From NCBI RefSeq assembly GCF_001921215.1, contig NZ_MSIF01000006.1, positions 62,001 to 126,000 of the forward strand: a stretch of 64,000 nt of DNA, in the 5' to 3' direction. Source of the stretch: Actinophytocola xinjiangensis. GTDB lineage: Bacteria; Actinomycetota; Actinomycetes; Mycobacteriales; Pseudonocardiaceae. Position 1 is the stretch's first letter; each line of letters begins with the position of its first letter. A program made the translations under genes and the position numbers. Of the stretch, positions 46,013 through 54,246 are shown one piece after another. Below the pieces are notes generated by a model, which saw only the letters and a list, made by a program, of their open reading frames with translations, had not been told where the DNA came from and did not search any database.

Positions 46013-48682
46013 TCAGGTACGCAACCCGCGCAGAAGTGGGTCGACGGGTTCACGCGGTGCCAGTCGCACACGCGCGTCCAGTACCTGGCACCCGGCCTGA
46101 CTGACGACGACAGGGTTGAGGTCCAGTTCGGTCACCTCCGGGAGAGCATCGGCCAGACAGCTGGTTCTGGTCAGGATGTCGACGAGACCATTGGTCGGCA
46201 GCGGTCCGAACAGGGTTTTCGAGCAGCGCAGTCCGTGCACCATGCGGTCGGCGTCGACCTCGGTCACCGGGGTGAGGCGAGCGACCCGGTCGGCGATCAG
46301 GTCGGTGTCGGTGCCGCCGAGGCCGAACACGACCAGCGGGCCGAACACCTCGTCGGAGCTGACCCCCACGATCAGCTCGCGGCCCGGCTCGACCATGGGT
46401 TGGACCGTCACGCCTCGCAGTCGCTTACCGAACCGCCCGGCGAACGTGGCGAACGCGTCCCGCACGGCTGACTCGTCCCGCAGATCCACGAGCACCCCGC
46501 CGGCCCGGCTCTTGTGCAGTACGCCGGTGACGATCGCCTTGAGCACCACCGGGCCGCCGAGCTCCGCCTGGACCGCGGCTGCCTGCCCGGCGGTGCCGGC
46601 CTCCACCGTCGACACCGTGGGAACGCCGAACAGGCCGAGCAGGCGCACGGTGGCCGCCGGTCCCAGCCAGCCGCCGCCCGGGGAGGCGGTGAGGAACTCC
46701 CGAACCAGTGTCGTGGCCTCGGCGAGCCGGGCGGGGTCGGGGGTGAGCACCGCACCGGACCGTGCTCGCCGCCAGGTGGCATAGCGGGTGACCCGACCGA
46801 GCACCGCCGAGGCAGCGGCCGGATCGGCATAGCTGGCCGTCGCCGGAGGGCCACCGCCGGTGGCGACCAGGGCGGTCACGGTCTCCAGCTGGCCGGGCCG
46901 GGCCACCAGCACCGGTTTCGTCCGGTCGGCGGCGATTCCGGCCACGGCGGTGAACGGATCGCCGAGCGCGGTCGGCACCCCGGTGACGAGCACCGCGTCG
47001 ATGTCCTGGTCGGCGAGCAGGACCCGCAGACAGGAGCCGAGGACCTCGGCGGACACGCCGGCGGTGGTATCGACCGGGTTCGCGACGCTGGCCTGCGCCG
47101 GCAGCAACGCCGCCAACCGCTCGCGGGTTCCTTCCCCAGGTGCGGGCAGCCGAAGTCCGGCGCGCACGCACGCGTCGGCGGCGAGCACCCCCGCACCCCC
47201 GGCGTTGCTGAGGATCACCACCCGGTCACCGGCCGGGAGCGGCTGCCAGGCCAGCGCGGCCAGCGTGTCGACGACCTCACTGATCGCGTCCAGGGCGATC
47301 ACCCCGGCCTGCTCGAACAACGCGTCCCTGGTCACCGTCGGGGTCGCCGCCGCCGCGGTGTGTGACTCCGCGGCGGCCTGCGCCTCGTCGCTGGCCGCCG
47401 ACCGCACGGCGAGCACGGGTGTCGTGTGGGCCAGCCCCTGGGCGAGCCGGCTGAACTTGCGCGGGTTGCCGAAGGACTCGAGGTAGAGCACGGCGGCCGA
47501 GGTGTTCGGATCGTGACGCCACCACAACAGCAGGTCGTTGCCGCTGACGTCGTACTTGTCGCCGGTGGACACCACCGTCGACACGCCGAGTCCCAGGTGG
47601 CGCAGCGACTCGATCAGCGCGATGCCCACGCCCCCGGACTGGGTGACCACACCAACCGTGCCGCGCGGCACGTGTCCCCTGGTGAAGGTGGCGTCGAGCC
47701 GGACGCCAGGGCCGGTGTTGACCACCCCGACGCAGTTGGGCCCGACCAGCCGCATGCCGTGCCGGCGCACCGAAGCCAGGATCCGCGCCGCCAACGGCGT
47801 TCCGGACAGTCCGGCCGAGACGACCACCACGGCCCGGACACCGCGACGCCCGCACTGCTCCACCACCTCCGGTACCGCCCCGGCCGGCACGCACACCACC
47901 GCCAGTTCCACCGGGGTGGGCAGCTCCGCCACCGACGGCCAGCACGCGACGCCCGCGATCCGGTCGGCATGGGGGTTCACCGCTACGAGCGTCCCGGTGA
48001 AGTCGCCGTCGAGAAGGTTGCGCAGCACCGCGTGTCCGACCGAGCCCGGCCGGCGTCCCGCCCCCACGACGGCCACCGACGCCGGGCACAGCACCGAAGC
48101 CAGGCTGGCGACGTCGGAGACCCGGTCGCGCTCGTCCACCGCGGCGGCGTACCGCTCATCGGTGCGCAGGGAGATCTCCACGTGCCGTTCCGGTCCCTCC
48201 TCGGTCATCCGGTACGGCAGACCGGCATCACGGAAGACCTGGATCATGCGGCGGTTCTCCGCCAGGACCTCGGCCACGAACCGCACCACCCCGTGCCGGC
48301 GCGCGATCGAGGCGAGATGCTCCAGCAGCAGCGTGCCAAGCCCTCGGGCCTGCACGGCACCGTCGACCACCATGGCGACCTCGGCGCTGGTCCGGTCGGC
48401 GAGCACCTCGTAGTTCGCCACGCCGATCAGCCTGCCGCCCAGGTAGCCACCCAGCGCGGCGTTGCGGTCGTCGGTCCCCCTGCTGACCAGGCCGGCGACC
48501 GAGTTCAGCGTGGAGTCCGCCGCGGCACCGAAGAACCGCAGGTAACGGTCCTCGCCGGACAGTCGACGGTGAAGTTCCCGCACGGCTTCGGTGTCAGCGG
48601 TATCCAACTCGCGCAACGACACGATCCGCCCGTCGGTCAGCACGGCGTGTACACCACTGTCCCGTGCTCCCGTCACGATCAT
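46013..48682 (-). CDS. Pat-type protein acetyltransferase (GNAT plus NDP-forming acyl-CoA synthetase domains)
   Basis: An 889-residue fusion. ATG at 48682 follows GAAGGAC; the frame stays open upstream but without a coding look. Residues 15-170 are a GNAT domain (IVSLRELDTADTEAVRELHR, GLGTLLLEHLASIARRHGVV). Residues 190-650 are CoA-binding and ligase-like (VAVVGAGRRPGSVGHAVLRN, GVVTQSGGVGIALIES). The end is an ATP-grasp part (GGPVVLKAIVTGVLHKSRAG). This is the reverse of the PatZ order, where GNAT is C-terminal, and matches other actinobacterial PatA proteins. It probably acetylates lysines of enzymes such as acetyl-CoA synthetase. Leads the transcript Pat-CBS-devS. Confidence 0.85.
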   Translation of the reverse strand: MIVTGARDSGVHAVLTDGRIVSLRELDTADTEAVRELHRRLSGEDRYLRFFGAAADSTLNSVAGLVSRGTDDRNAALGGYLGGRLIGVANYEVLADRTSAEVAMVVDGAVQARGLGTLLLEHLASIARRHGVVRFVAEVLAENRRMIQVFRDAGLPYRMTEEGPERHVEISLRTDERYAAAVDERDRVSDVASLASVLCPASVAVVGAGRRPGSVGHAVLRNLLDGDFTGTLVAVNPHADRIAGVACWPSVAELPTPVELAVVCVPAGAVPEVVEQCGRRGVRAVVVVSAGLSGTPLAARILASVRRHGMRLVGPNCVGVVNTGPGVRLDATFTRGHVPRGTVGVVTQSGGVGIALIESLRHLGLGVSTVVSTGDKYDVSGNDLLLWWRHDPNTSAAVLYLESFGNPRKFSRLAQGLAHTTPVLAVRSAASDEAQAAAESHTAAAATPTVTRDALFEQAGVIALDAISEVVDTLAALAWQPLPAGDRVVILSNAGGAGVLAADACVRAGLRLPAPGEGTRERLAALLPAQASVANPVDTTAGVSAEVLGSCLRVLLADQDIDAVLVTGVPTALGDPFTAVAGIAADRTKPVLVARPGQLETVTALVATGGGPPATASYADPAAASAVLGRVTRYATWRRARSGAVLTPDPARLAEATTLVREFLTASPGGGWLGPAATVRLLGLFGVPTVSTVEAGTAGQAAAVQAELGGPVVLKAIVTGVLHKSRAGGVLVDLRDESAVRDAFATFAGRFGKRLRGVTVQPMVEPGRELIVGVSSDEVFGPLVVFGLGGTDTDLIADRVARLTPVTEVDADRMVHGLRCSKTLFGPLPTNGLVDILTRTSCLADALPEVTELDLNPVVVSQAGCQVLDARVRLAPREPVDPLLRGLRT

Positions 48683-48791
48683 CGCGAGTCCTTCGATGTC
48701 TGGTCGTCGACGCCGGTCAGCCGTCTGTTCATCCTGAAGTCTTTCCCACCCACGGCCCCGCGCGGCAGAGCACCAGGCACTCGCCGGCTCC

Positions 48792-48836
48792 GCCGAAGGT
48801 CCCCGCCGTTGGCCCTCAACCCGGGGACCTTCGGCC
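48792..48836. promoter_or_regulatory. Two inverted DevR-like boxes upstream of Pat
   Basis: GCCGAAGGTCCCC at 48792-48804 is the reverse complement of GGGGACCTTCGGC, which begins at 48823; GGGACCTTCGGCC is at 48824-48836. The pair faces both the Pat-CBS-devS operon and the rightward small genes at 49139. Confidence 0.65.
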
Positions 48837-49010
48837 GTTGCCCGCGAGCGATACCGGTCACCGGCTGTCGCTCGTACTCCCACCCACCGCGGCCGGCCTC
48901 CAGCGCACCCACCCCGTCACGGTCGATCGTCTCGAACGGAGAAACCGGGAACACACGCTGCCCCAGGTAGGCCGGGAGGATGGCCGCAGTGCCGAAGGAG
49001 ACCGCTTCCC

Positions 49011-49025
49011 GGGACCAAGGTCACC
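49011..49025. promoter_or_regulatory. DevR-like box upstream of the 51-aa gene
   Basis: GGGACCAAGGTCACC, an imperfect inverted repeat close to the GGGAC-GTCCC core, lies 114 bases before the small gene at 49139. Confidence 0.5.
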
Positions 49026-49138
49026 CGTGACCCGCACGAGGCCGTTGGTCATCGGGATCGAGGGCACAACTGCCCTGTGACTCCGCTCTGGCGCGGTCCA
49101 CCCTGAACAGGGTGAGCTGACGTACAGGAGAGGACACC

Positions 49139-49294
49139 ATGTCGGTCCGTGTCAACGACATCGCAGAACCGGCGTCGCTGGTGATCCTGATGCGGCACGA
49201 CTCCACCTACCGGCCGTGGACCATCGTCCACGGCCACACCAACGACCAGAACCTGCTCGACAGGCCTGATGGCGCGAACCCTGTGACCAGATGA
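49139..49294 (+). CDS. Small hypothetical protein, 51 aa
   Basis: ATG at 49139 with AGGAGAGG 5 bases upstream, an excellent ribosome site. The 51 residues (start MSVRVNDIAEPASLVILMRH, end DGANPVTR) have no membrane segment. The gene ends 24 bases before the DUF1876 gene, so the two are probably cotranscribed. I do not recognise a family. The strong ribosome site, the DevR-like box upstream and the operon position make it a likely real gene of the dormancy island. Confidence 0.6.
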   Translation: MSVRVNDIAEPASLVILMRHDSTYRPWTIVHGHTNDQNLLDRPDGANPVTR

Positions 49295-49317
49295 CGTGAC
49301 CGGAGGAGGCCGCAACC

Positions 49318-49587
49318 ATGTCCACAGCGAAACGCTGGACGATCAACATCAGTATCGACGAGCACGAGGCCAGGACCCGAGCGACGGCCAGGCTGGACAA
49401 CCAGGATCGGACCGGGCTCACCGGTGTCGGCCTGGCCAGGCTCAACCCGGCGGACGCCAACGTGCCCGAGATCGGTGACGAACTCGCCGTCGCCCGCGCG
49501 CTCGCCGATCTGGCACACCAACTCCTGGACACCACGTCCGCCGACATCGAGGAGATCACCAGCCGGACGGCCCACCTCACCCACTGA
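49318..49587 (+). CDS. DUF1876 (dsRBD-fold) dormancy protein
   Basis: An 89-residue protein of the DUF1876 family, to which the DosR-regulated Rv1738 and Rv2632c belong. The family start [20 protein letters not shown] is followed by [20 protein letters not shown] and the C-terminal helix [23 protein letters not shown] at 49318 with GGAGGAGG about 8 bases upstream. Rv1738 folds like ribosome hibernation factors, so a role in translation shut-down is possible. Convergent with the CBS gene at 49605 with only 17 bases between. Confidence 0.85.
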   Translation: MSTAKRWTINISIDEHEARTRATARLDNQDRTGLTGVGLARLNPADANVPEIGDELAVARALADLAHQLLDTTSADIEEITSRTAHLTH

Positions 49588-49604
49588 GAACCCGCCAGTC
49601 GCGT

Positions 49605-50186
49605 TCAGTCGTCCCAGGTCAGCGGCGTTGGCTCGGTGGCAATGAGTTCCACCGAGCACACGCCCGGCACGGTCCGGGCCAGCGCGCCGATGACGTCGCG
49701 TTCCGCGATGTCGGCGAAATCGCCCTCGATGGTGGTCGCGCCGTTGGTGACCTCCAATGACCAGCGCCGGCGGCTACCGGCATAGTCGTCGAGCAGATGG
49801 CGCAGCTCGGCCTTGACGACGTCGTCGTCGCGCACCACCGTGCGAATCAGGTCGTGCTTGGTCACCACCCCGATCAACAACCCTTCCTCCACGACCGGCA
49901 GGTTGCGCAGATGACCGGCGAGCATCCGCTCGGCGATCACCCGGACGTCGGTCGCCGGCCCCACCACCTCGACCGGGCTGGTCATGACCTCGGTCACCAG
50001 CCGGTCCTGACCCGGTTCGATGCGCAGCGCGTCGGACTCGCTGAAGATCCCGACGACCCCGCCGCCGTCATCGACCACCGGAAGCGCCGAGAACGGGTGC
50101 TCGGCGAGGACGGCGGCGGCCTCCCGAACGCCGGTGCGAGTGTCGACACTCACCACCGGCCGGCTCATGACATCCCGTGCACGCAT
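49605..50186 (-). CDS. CBS-pair protein with BON domain (second copy)
   Basis: A 193-residue paralogue of the protein at 45363-45980: CBS domains MRARDVMSRPVVSVDTRTGV and VTEVMTSPVEVVGPATDVRV, then a BON part (RRRWSLEVTNGATTIEGDFA). ATG at 50186 with GAGGAGG 6 bases upstream. The frame is open further upstream, but that stretch is the other frame of the universal stress gene. It follows that gene by 17 bases, so the two form one transcript running left. Confidence 0.85.
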   Translation of the reverse strand: MRARDVMSRPVVSVDTRTGVREAAAVLAEHPFSALPVVDDGGGVVGIFSESDALRIEPGQDRLVTEVMTSPVEVVGPATDVRVIAERMLAGHLRNLPVVEEGLLIGVVTKHDLIRTVVRDDDVVKAELRHLLDDYAGSRRRWSLEVTNGATTIEGDFADIAERDVIGALARTVPGVCSVELIATEPTPLTWDD

Positions 50187-50203
50187 CGTTCCTCCTCGTG
50201 TGT

Positions 50204-50599
50204 TCACGACCGCCTCGATCGGGCGACCACGACCGGACAGGCGCTGTGGTGGATGAGGGTCCGGCCCACCGAACCGAACAGGGTGGCGGTCGGCCGTCGC
50301 CGGCCACGGGAACCGAGGACGAGCAACGCCGACTCGTACGACAGGCGGGCGAGTGTCTCGCCCGGACACGCCGATACGGCGTACCGCCCGGCACGGTCGA
50401 GCACGCAGTGGGCCGTCGCGGGCAGGTCGGCCACGCCAGAACGCACGTAGGTGTCCGGAACAGGGTGCGGTGGCACCGCGGCCACCAGGCGTAGCCGCGC
50501 GCCACGGGAGACCGCCTCGGTCGCCGCCCACCGCACCATCGGCTCCCGCCGCTCCCCAGGAGACACCCCGGCGACCACCACATGCTGTTCGTCGTTCAT
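50204..50599 (-). CDS. Small universal stress protein
   Basis: A 131-residue UspA-fold protein; ATG at 50599 with GGAGACG upstream gives MNDEQHVVVAGVSPGERREP. The nucleotide loop is LLVLGSRGRRRPTATLFGSV, followed by the last strand CPVVVAR. It matches the pattern G-x2-G-x9-G only loosely (SRGRRRPTATLFGS). The following CBS/BON gene is 17 bases away on the same strand. The DevR-like box at 50711 lies between it and the divergent Acg-type pseudogene. Confidence 0.75.
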   Translation of the reverse strand: MNDEQHVVVAGVSPGERREPMVRWAATEAVSRGARLRLVAAVPPHPVPDTYVRSGVADLPATAHCVLDRAGRYAVSACPGETLARLSYESALLVLGSRGRRRPTATLFGSVGRTLIHHSACPVVVARSRRS

Positions 50600-50710
50600 C
50601 ACGTCTCCGTTCACGCCAGGCACCTGCCTCCACTCTTCCGACCGGCGGGTCGTCCCGACAGCGTCGACATTCCCCATCTGGCAGGGCATTTCGTCCCGCA
50701 GGACAACGGC

Positions 50711-50724
50711 GGGTCCTTGGTCAC
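50711..50724. promoter_or_regulatory. DevR-like box between the Usp and Acg genes
   Basis: GGGTCCTTGGTCAC is the reverse complement of GTGACCAAGGACCC, closely similar to GGGACCAAGGTCAC at 49011. It lies between divergent dormancy genes, 112 bases from the Usp start and 61 bases from the Acg start. Confidence 0.5.
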
Positions 50725-50784
50725 GCCCGGGTAGGAACAACGGCACTTCCCGCGCCGGGTGGACGAGCGGCGACCGTGGAAGTC

Positions 50785-51796
50785 GTGAACACGCACATGC
50801 CGGACCAGCAGACGGTGCTCAGTGCCATCGAGTTGGCCAACCGCGCGCCCTCGGTGCACACACCCAACCGTGGCACTGGCTGATCGGCACCACGTCGATC
50901 CACCTGATGGCCGACCTGACCCGCCGGGTGCCCGTGACCGACGCCGACGGCCGCGACCTGCTGCTCAGCTGTGGCGCCGCTCTCGACCACCTCCGCGTCG
51001 CGTTCGCGGCGTGCGGGTGGCTGGCGGCGTTCCACCACCTGCCCAACGCCGTCAACCCGAACACCTCGCCGCGGTGGAACTGGTCGCGCGCACTCCGTCC
51101 GAGGAGGACATCGCCCTCGCGGCCGCCATCCCGAAGCGACGCACCGACCGGCGACGATTCACGTCGTGGCCGGTGCCGCGCGGACATCTCGACCTCATGG
51201 TCGACCGCGCCGCGGAGGCCGGTGCCCTGCTCATCCCGGTCGTCGGGCAACTCACCCGACTGCGGCTGACGACCGCGATCGACCAGGCCGCCCTGCGCCA
51301 GCAGGAGGACCCCGAGTACCAGGCCGAGATCGCGGGCTGGAGCGGACGTGGTCGGCTCGCCGAGGACGGGGTCATGGCCGGCAGCGCCCAGCCCGCGGGG
51401 CGCGTCCACGGCGACACCGCGATGCGTACCTTCTCCGGCGGCACCCTGCCCGATGCGCGGACCGCCCGGGACGAACCGGACGGCGGCCAACTGCTGGTGG
51501 TGGCGACCCTGGCCGACAATCCCACAGCGATCCTGCGAGCCGGTGAGGCCGCCAGCATCGCCCTGCTCACCGCCACCGGCCGAGGGATGGCGACCTGTCC
51601 GCTGTCGCAGCCGTTCGAGATCGCCGACACCCGCGCCATCCGCGACGAGGTGCTCGACGGCGCGGCCCACCCGCACCTGATCCTGCGCACCGGCTGGCTG
51701 CCCGTCTCGACACCACCGCCACCACGCAGCCCTCGCCGCCAACTCATGGACACCGTCGACCACATGCCCGCCGCCTGGCCACCACGGCCGAGGTGA
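50785..51796 (+). pseudogene. Acg-type nitroreductase, frameshifted
   Basis: GTG at 50785 (or ATG at 50797) begins MPDQQTVLSAIELANRAPSV, then a shift near 50870 breaks the conserved HNTQPW motif. The next frame carries QPWHWLIGTTSIHLMADLTR and DGRDLLLSCGAALDHLRVAF. A missing base near 51050 moves the reading to a third frame with LAAVELVARTPSEEDIALAA, RRTDRRRFTSWPVPRGHLDL and GMATCPLSQPFEI up to the stop at 51796. Restoring both bases would give an Acg-family FMN nitroreductase of about 335 residues, a typical DosR target. The intact relative at 52729-53577 is shorter. Confidence 0.85.
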
Positions 51797-51819
51797 CAGC
51801 GGCCGTGGTGGCCAGGCGG
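51771..51819. terminator. Perfect 20-bp hairpin at the Acg/Usp convergence
   Basis: Arms 51771-51790 and 51800-51819 pair perfectly over 20 bases around a 9-base loop. The left arm lies inside the last codons of the Acg pseudogene and the right arm ends 3 bases before the stop of the convergent universal stress gene, so it can end both transcripts. Confidence 0.85.
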
Positions 51820-51821
51820 TC

Positions 51822-52718
51822 TCAGGGCCCGTTGCGGATGACCGCGATCGGGCACAGCGCGTGGTGGAGCAGGTACATGCTGGTGGACCCGAGTACCAGG
51901 CTGCGGAACGCGTCGTGGGGGCGCCGGGCCACGACCACCAGTTGGGCGCCGTGGGAGAACCCGCGCAGTGCCCTGCCCGGCCGGTCGTGCACGACCTCGT
52001 GACGCACCCGCACGCCCGGATACTTCTCCTGCCAGCCCGACAGACACTCGGTGAGCGCCTCCAGCGCGCGGTGCCGATGTTCCTCCAGGTCGACGCCTTC
52101 GATCTGGTCGACGTCCGCCGCGTCCAACAGCGACTCGACCCACGCGTGCACGGCGACCAGTTCACCGCCCCCGGCGGCTGCCTCGGAGAACGCGTAGTCG
52201 ATCGCGGAGTCGTTGACGTGGTTGAGATCCACGCCGAGGACAACCGGACCGGAGTCGTTGGGCGCCTCGTCGACACCCGCTCCCCGGACGACCACCACCG
52301 GGCAGTCGGCCTGTCCCGCCACGGCCACCGTGGTGCAACCGACCAGCAGGCCGGTCAGCGCGCTGAGCCCGCGCGTGCCGAGCACGACCACCGACGCCGA
52401 CGCCGACTCCCGCAGCAGCAGTCTCGACGCCGGCCCAGCCCGGAACACGACCTCGATCGGTGGGTGCGGTTCGTTCTCGGTGGCGACCTCGCGTGCCCGG
52501 GCGATCCAGCGCCGGCCCTCCTCCCGTGCCCTGTCCAGCATCGACTCCCGCACCAACGCCCTGGAGGGATAGTCCAAGGGCAACTGGTAGGCGTGCACGA
52601 GTCGCACGGGCACCGAGTCACGCAGAGCGACGCGGGTGGCCCAGCGCACCGCCTGCAAGGCTGACGCGGAGCCGTTGACACCGACCACGACGGCCATCGG
52701 ATTGTGCGATGTGGACAT
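51822..52718 (-). CDS. Two-domain universal stress protein
   Basis: A 298-residue protein with two UspA domains. The first (residues 8-145) has VVVGVNGSASALQAVRWATR and VVLGTRGLSALTGLLVGCTT; the second (residues 155-298) has VVLGVDLNHVNDSAIDYAFS and LVVVARRPHDAFRSLVLGST, ending CPIAVIRNGP. The first domain shows the ATP-binding G-x2-G-x9-G pattern. Start ATG at 52718, 10 bases after the Acg-like stop, so it is the third gene of CBS-Acg-Usp. Its 3' part has a close fragmentary copy at 31139-31270. Confidence 0.88.
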   Translation of the reverse strand: MSTSHNPMAVVVGVNGSASALQAVRWATRVALRDSVPVRLVHAYQLPLDYPSRALVRESMLDRAREEGRRWIARAREVATENEPHPPIEVVFRAGPASRLLLRESASASVVVLGTRGLSALTGLLVGCTTVAVAGQADCPVVVVRGAGVDEAPNDSGPVVLGVDLNHVNDSAIDYAFSEAAAGGGELVAVHAWVESLLDAADVDQIEGVDLEEHRHRALEALTECLSGWQEKYPGVRVRHEVVHDRPGRALRGFSHGAQLVVVARRPHDAFRSLVLGSTSMYLLHHALCPIAVIRNGP

Positions 52719-52728
52719 CGGACGCTCC

Positions 52729-53577
52729 CTAGTCCTTGGGGGTACCGAGCCGCAGAACGGCCTGCGGGAACCCGGGAAGGTTCAGGCCCTCGACGAGTCC
52801 GGAGCGGACCTCGGGGAGCCGAAGTGGGTTGGTGATGACCGCGCAGGTGAACCCGGCGGCGGTCGCGGTGAGCCAAGCGTTCTGCACGGCGACCCCGGCT
52901 CGGAGGTGGTCCACCGGCCCGTCGTCAGGAGTCTCGGCGACCAGCAGTGCCTCCGTGCGCGGACTGGTCCGCGCTGCGGAGGCACCGGGAGCCGTGTCAC
53001 GCTCCAGCACCGAGGCGAGGACCGGAACCTCGTCGTCGCGGACCGGACGCAGCCGCACGCCGTCGGTGCCGGAGGACTCGACCAACCGTTCGCGCGTGGT
53101 GGCACTGACCGCGTTCCTCCCCGACGACCAGCCGTCGGCCCGGACGAAGATGGCCGAGTACCGGGACAGTTCGGACTCCGTGGGCGACCGCCGGCGACGC
53201 ACGGTGACCCGGGCGAGTTCGCCCGCCGGGCCGGGGCGCAGGACGGTCTCCGGGACCCAGCCGAGGATCCGTGTGGCCAGCCGCAGATTCTGCAGAGCGG
53301 CGCCGCAGCGGACCAACCGGTCACGACCGGGCACCCCCGGCTGCCCCGGCTGCCCCGGCGCGTCGACGCGCTCGAGCAGCGAGACCGCGCGCGTCCGCTC
53401 GCCGTCGCCGCTGTGGAACTCCAACGTCCACGGGCGCGTACCGTCGATCGATGGCACCTGCCGCACCGCACCCGTGATCACTTCGAGTTCGTCCGGTGTC
53501 CACTCGGTGGCATCCGTCGCACCATCATCGAGGCCGGCCGCTCTGCGGTCGGGCGCGGAAGCCGTCGCGTCGCTCAT
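52729..53577 (-). CDS. Acg-like nitroreductase-family protein
   Basis: A 282-residue relative of Acg/Rv3131-type FMN proteins. Segments: LEVITGAVRQVPSIDGTRPW near residue 35, LVRCGAALQNLRLATRILGW, RLVESSGTDGVRLRPV, then HLRAGVAVQNAWLTATAAGF. The family motif around TxPW is kept (TRPWTLEF), but several flavin-contact residues are changed, so catalysis is uncertain. ATG at 53577 overlaps the stop of the CBS protein. In Mycobacterium, Acg proteins are among the DosR set and may sequester flavin. Confidence 0.75.
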   Translation of the reverse strand: MSDATASAPDRRAAGLDDGATDATEWTPDELEVITGAVRQVPSIDGTRPWTLEFHSGDGERTRAVSLLERVDAPGQPGQPGVPGRDRLVRCGAALQNLRLATRILGWVPETVLRPGPAGELARVTVRRRRSPTESELSRYSAIFVRADGWSSGRNAVSATTRERLVESSGTDGVRLRPVRDDEVPVLASVLERDTAPGASAARTSPRTEALLVAETPDDGPVDHLRAGVAVQNAWLTATAAGFTCAVITNPLRLPEVRSGLVEGLNLPGFPQAVLRLGTPKD

Positions 53578-54182
53578 GGACCGCTCCGCACCATGTCGTC
53601 GATCGATGCCGACCGCAGGAGTGCGCCGAGCACGTCCCTGCGCGACACGACACCGACCAGCACACCTCTCGGGTCGACCACGTACAGCCGCCGAACGCCC
53701 TTGCGCACCAGCAGCCGAATCGCGGCGGTCACCGACTGGTCCTCACCGATCGTCACCACCGGGGTGGTCATCAGGTCACGTGCGGTGAGTCCGCCGTCCC
53801 GGTCCCGCCGGTGCCAGCCACGCCGGTGGTCGCCGGCGGCGGCCAGGTCCGCCTCGGACACCACACCGACCGGCCGGTAGGCGTTGTCGACCACCGGCAC
53901 ACCACTGATCCCGTACCCGGTCATCAGGGCCTGGAGTTCCCGGGCCGTGGTGCTCACCCTGGCCGTGACGACCTCGGTGGTCATCAGGGACGCCACCGCG
54001 GAGGAGGCCGGCGCGTGCCCACCGGACCCCGTGGTCCGGTGGGGGCCGCCCCGCTGCTGGTGCTCGTCACGGTAGGCAGCGGCACTGATCAACCGCTCCA
54101 CGGTGCTGGCGCCGGGGACCCCGGCCCGCCCCGCGAGATCGGCGCGCGCTTCCTTGGCCATGCGATAGCTCTCGTCTGACAT
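53574..54182 (-). CDS. CBS-pair protein with N-terminal helical extension
   Basis: A 202-residue protein. The first 60 residues are polar and helical (MSDESYRMAKEARADLAGRA); the Bateman pair follows with VASLMTTEVVTARVSTTARE, VGVVSEADLAAAGDH, LTARDLMTTPVVTIGEDQSV and VGVVSRRDVLGALLR. There is no BON domain, unlike the other two CBS genes. ATG at 54182; the stop overlaps the Acg-like start (ATGA). It leads the operon CBS-Acg-Usp (54182-51822). A DevR-like element is located about 70 bases upstream. Confidence 0.85.
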   Translation of the reverse strand: MSDESYRMAKEARADLAGRAGVPGASTVERLISAAAYRDEHQQRGGPHRTTGSGGHAPASSAVASLMTTEVVTARVSTTARELQALMTGYGISGVPVVDNAYRPVGVVSEADLAAAGDHRRGWHRRDRDGGLTARDLMTTPVVTIGEDQSVTAAIRLLVRKGVRRLYVVDPRGVLVGVVSRRDVLGALLRSASIDDMVRSGP

Positions 54183-54246
54183 CGTGCGCACCTCCCGGAT
54201 CAAGCAGACCAGGCCACCCCCGCACCCCACAGCGGCACGACGTCCC

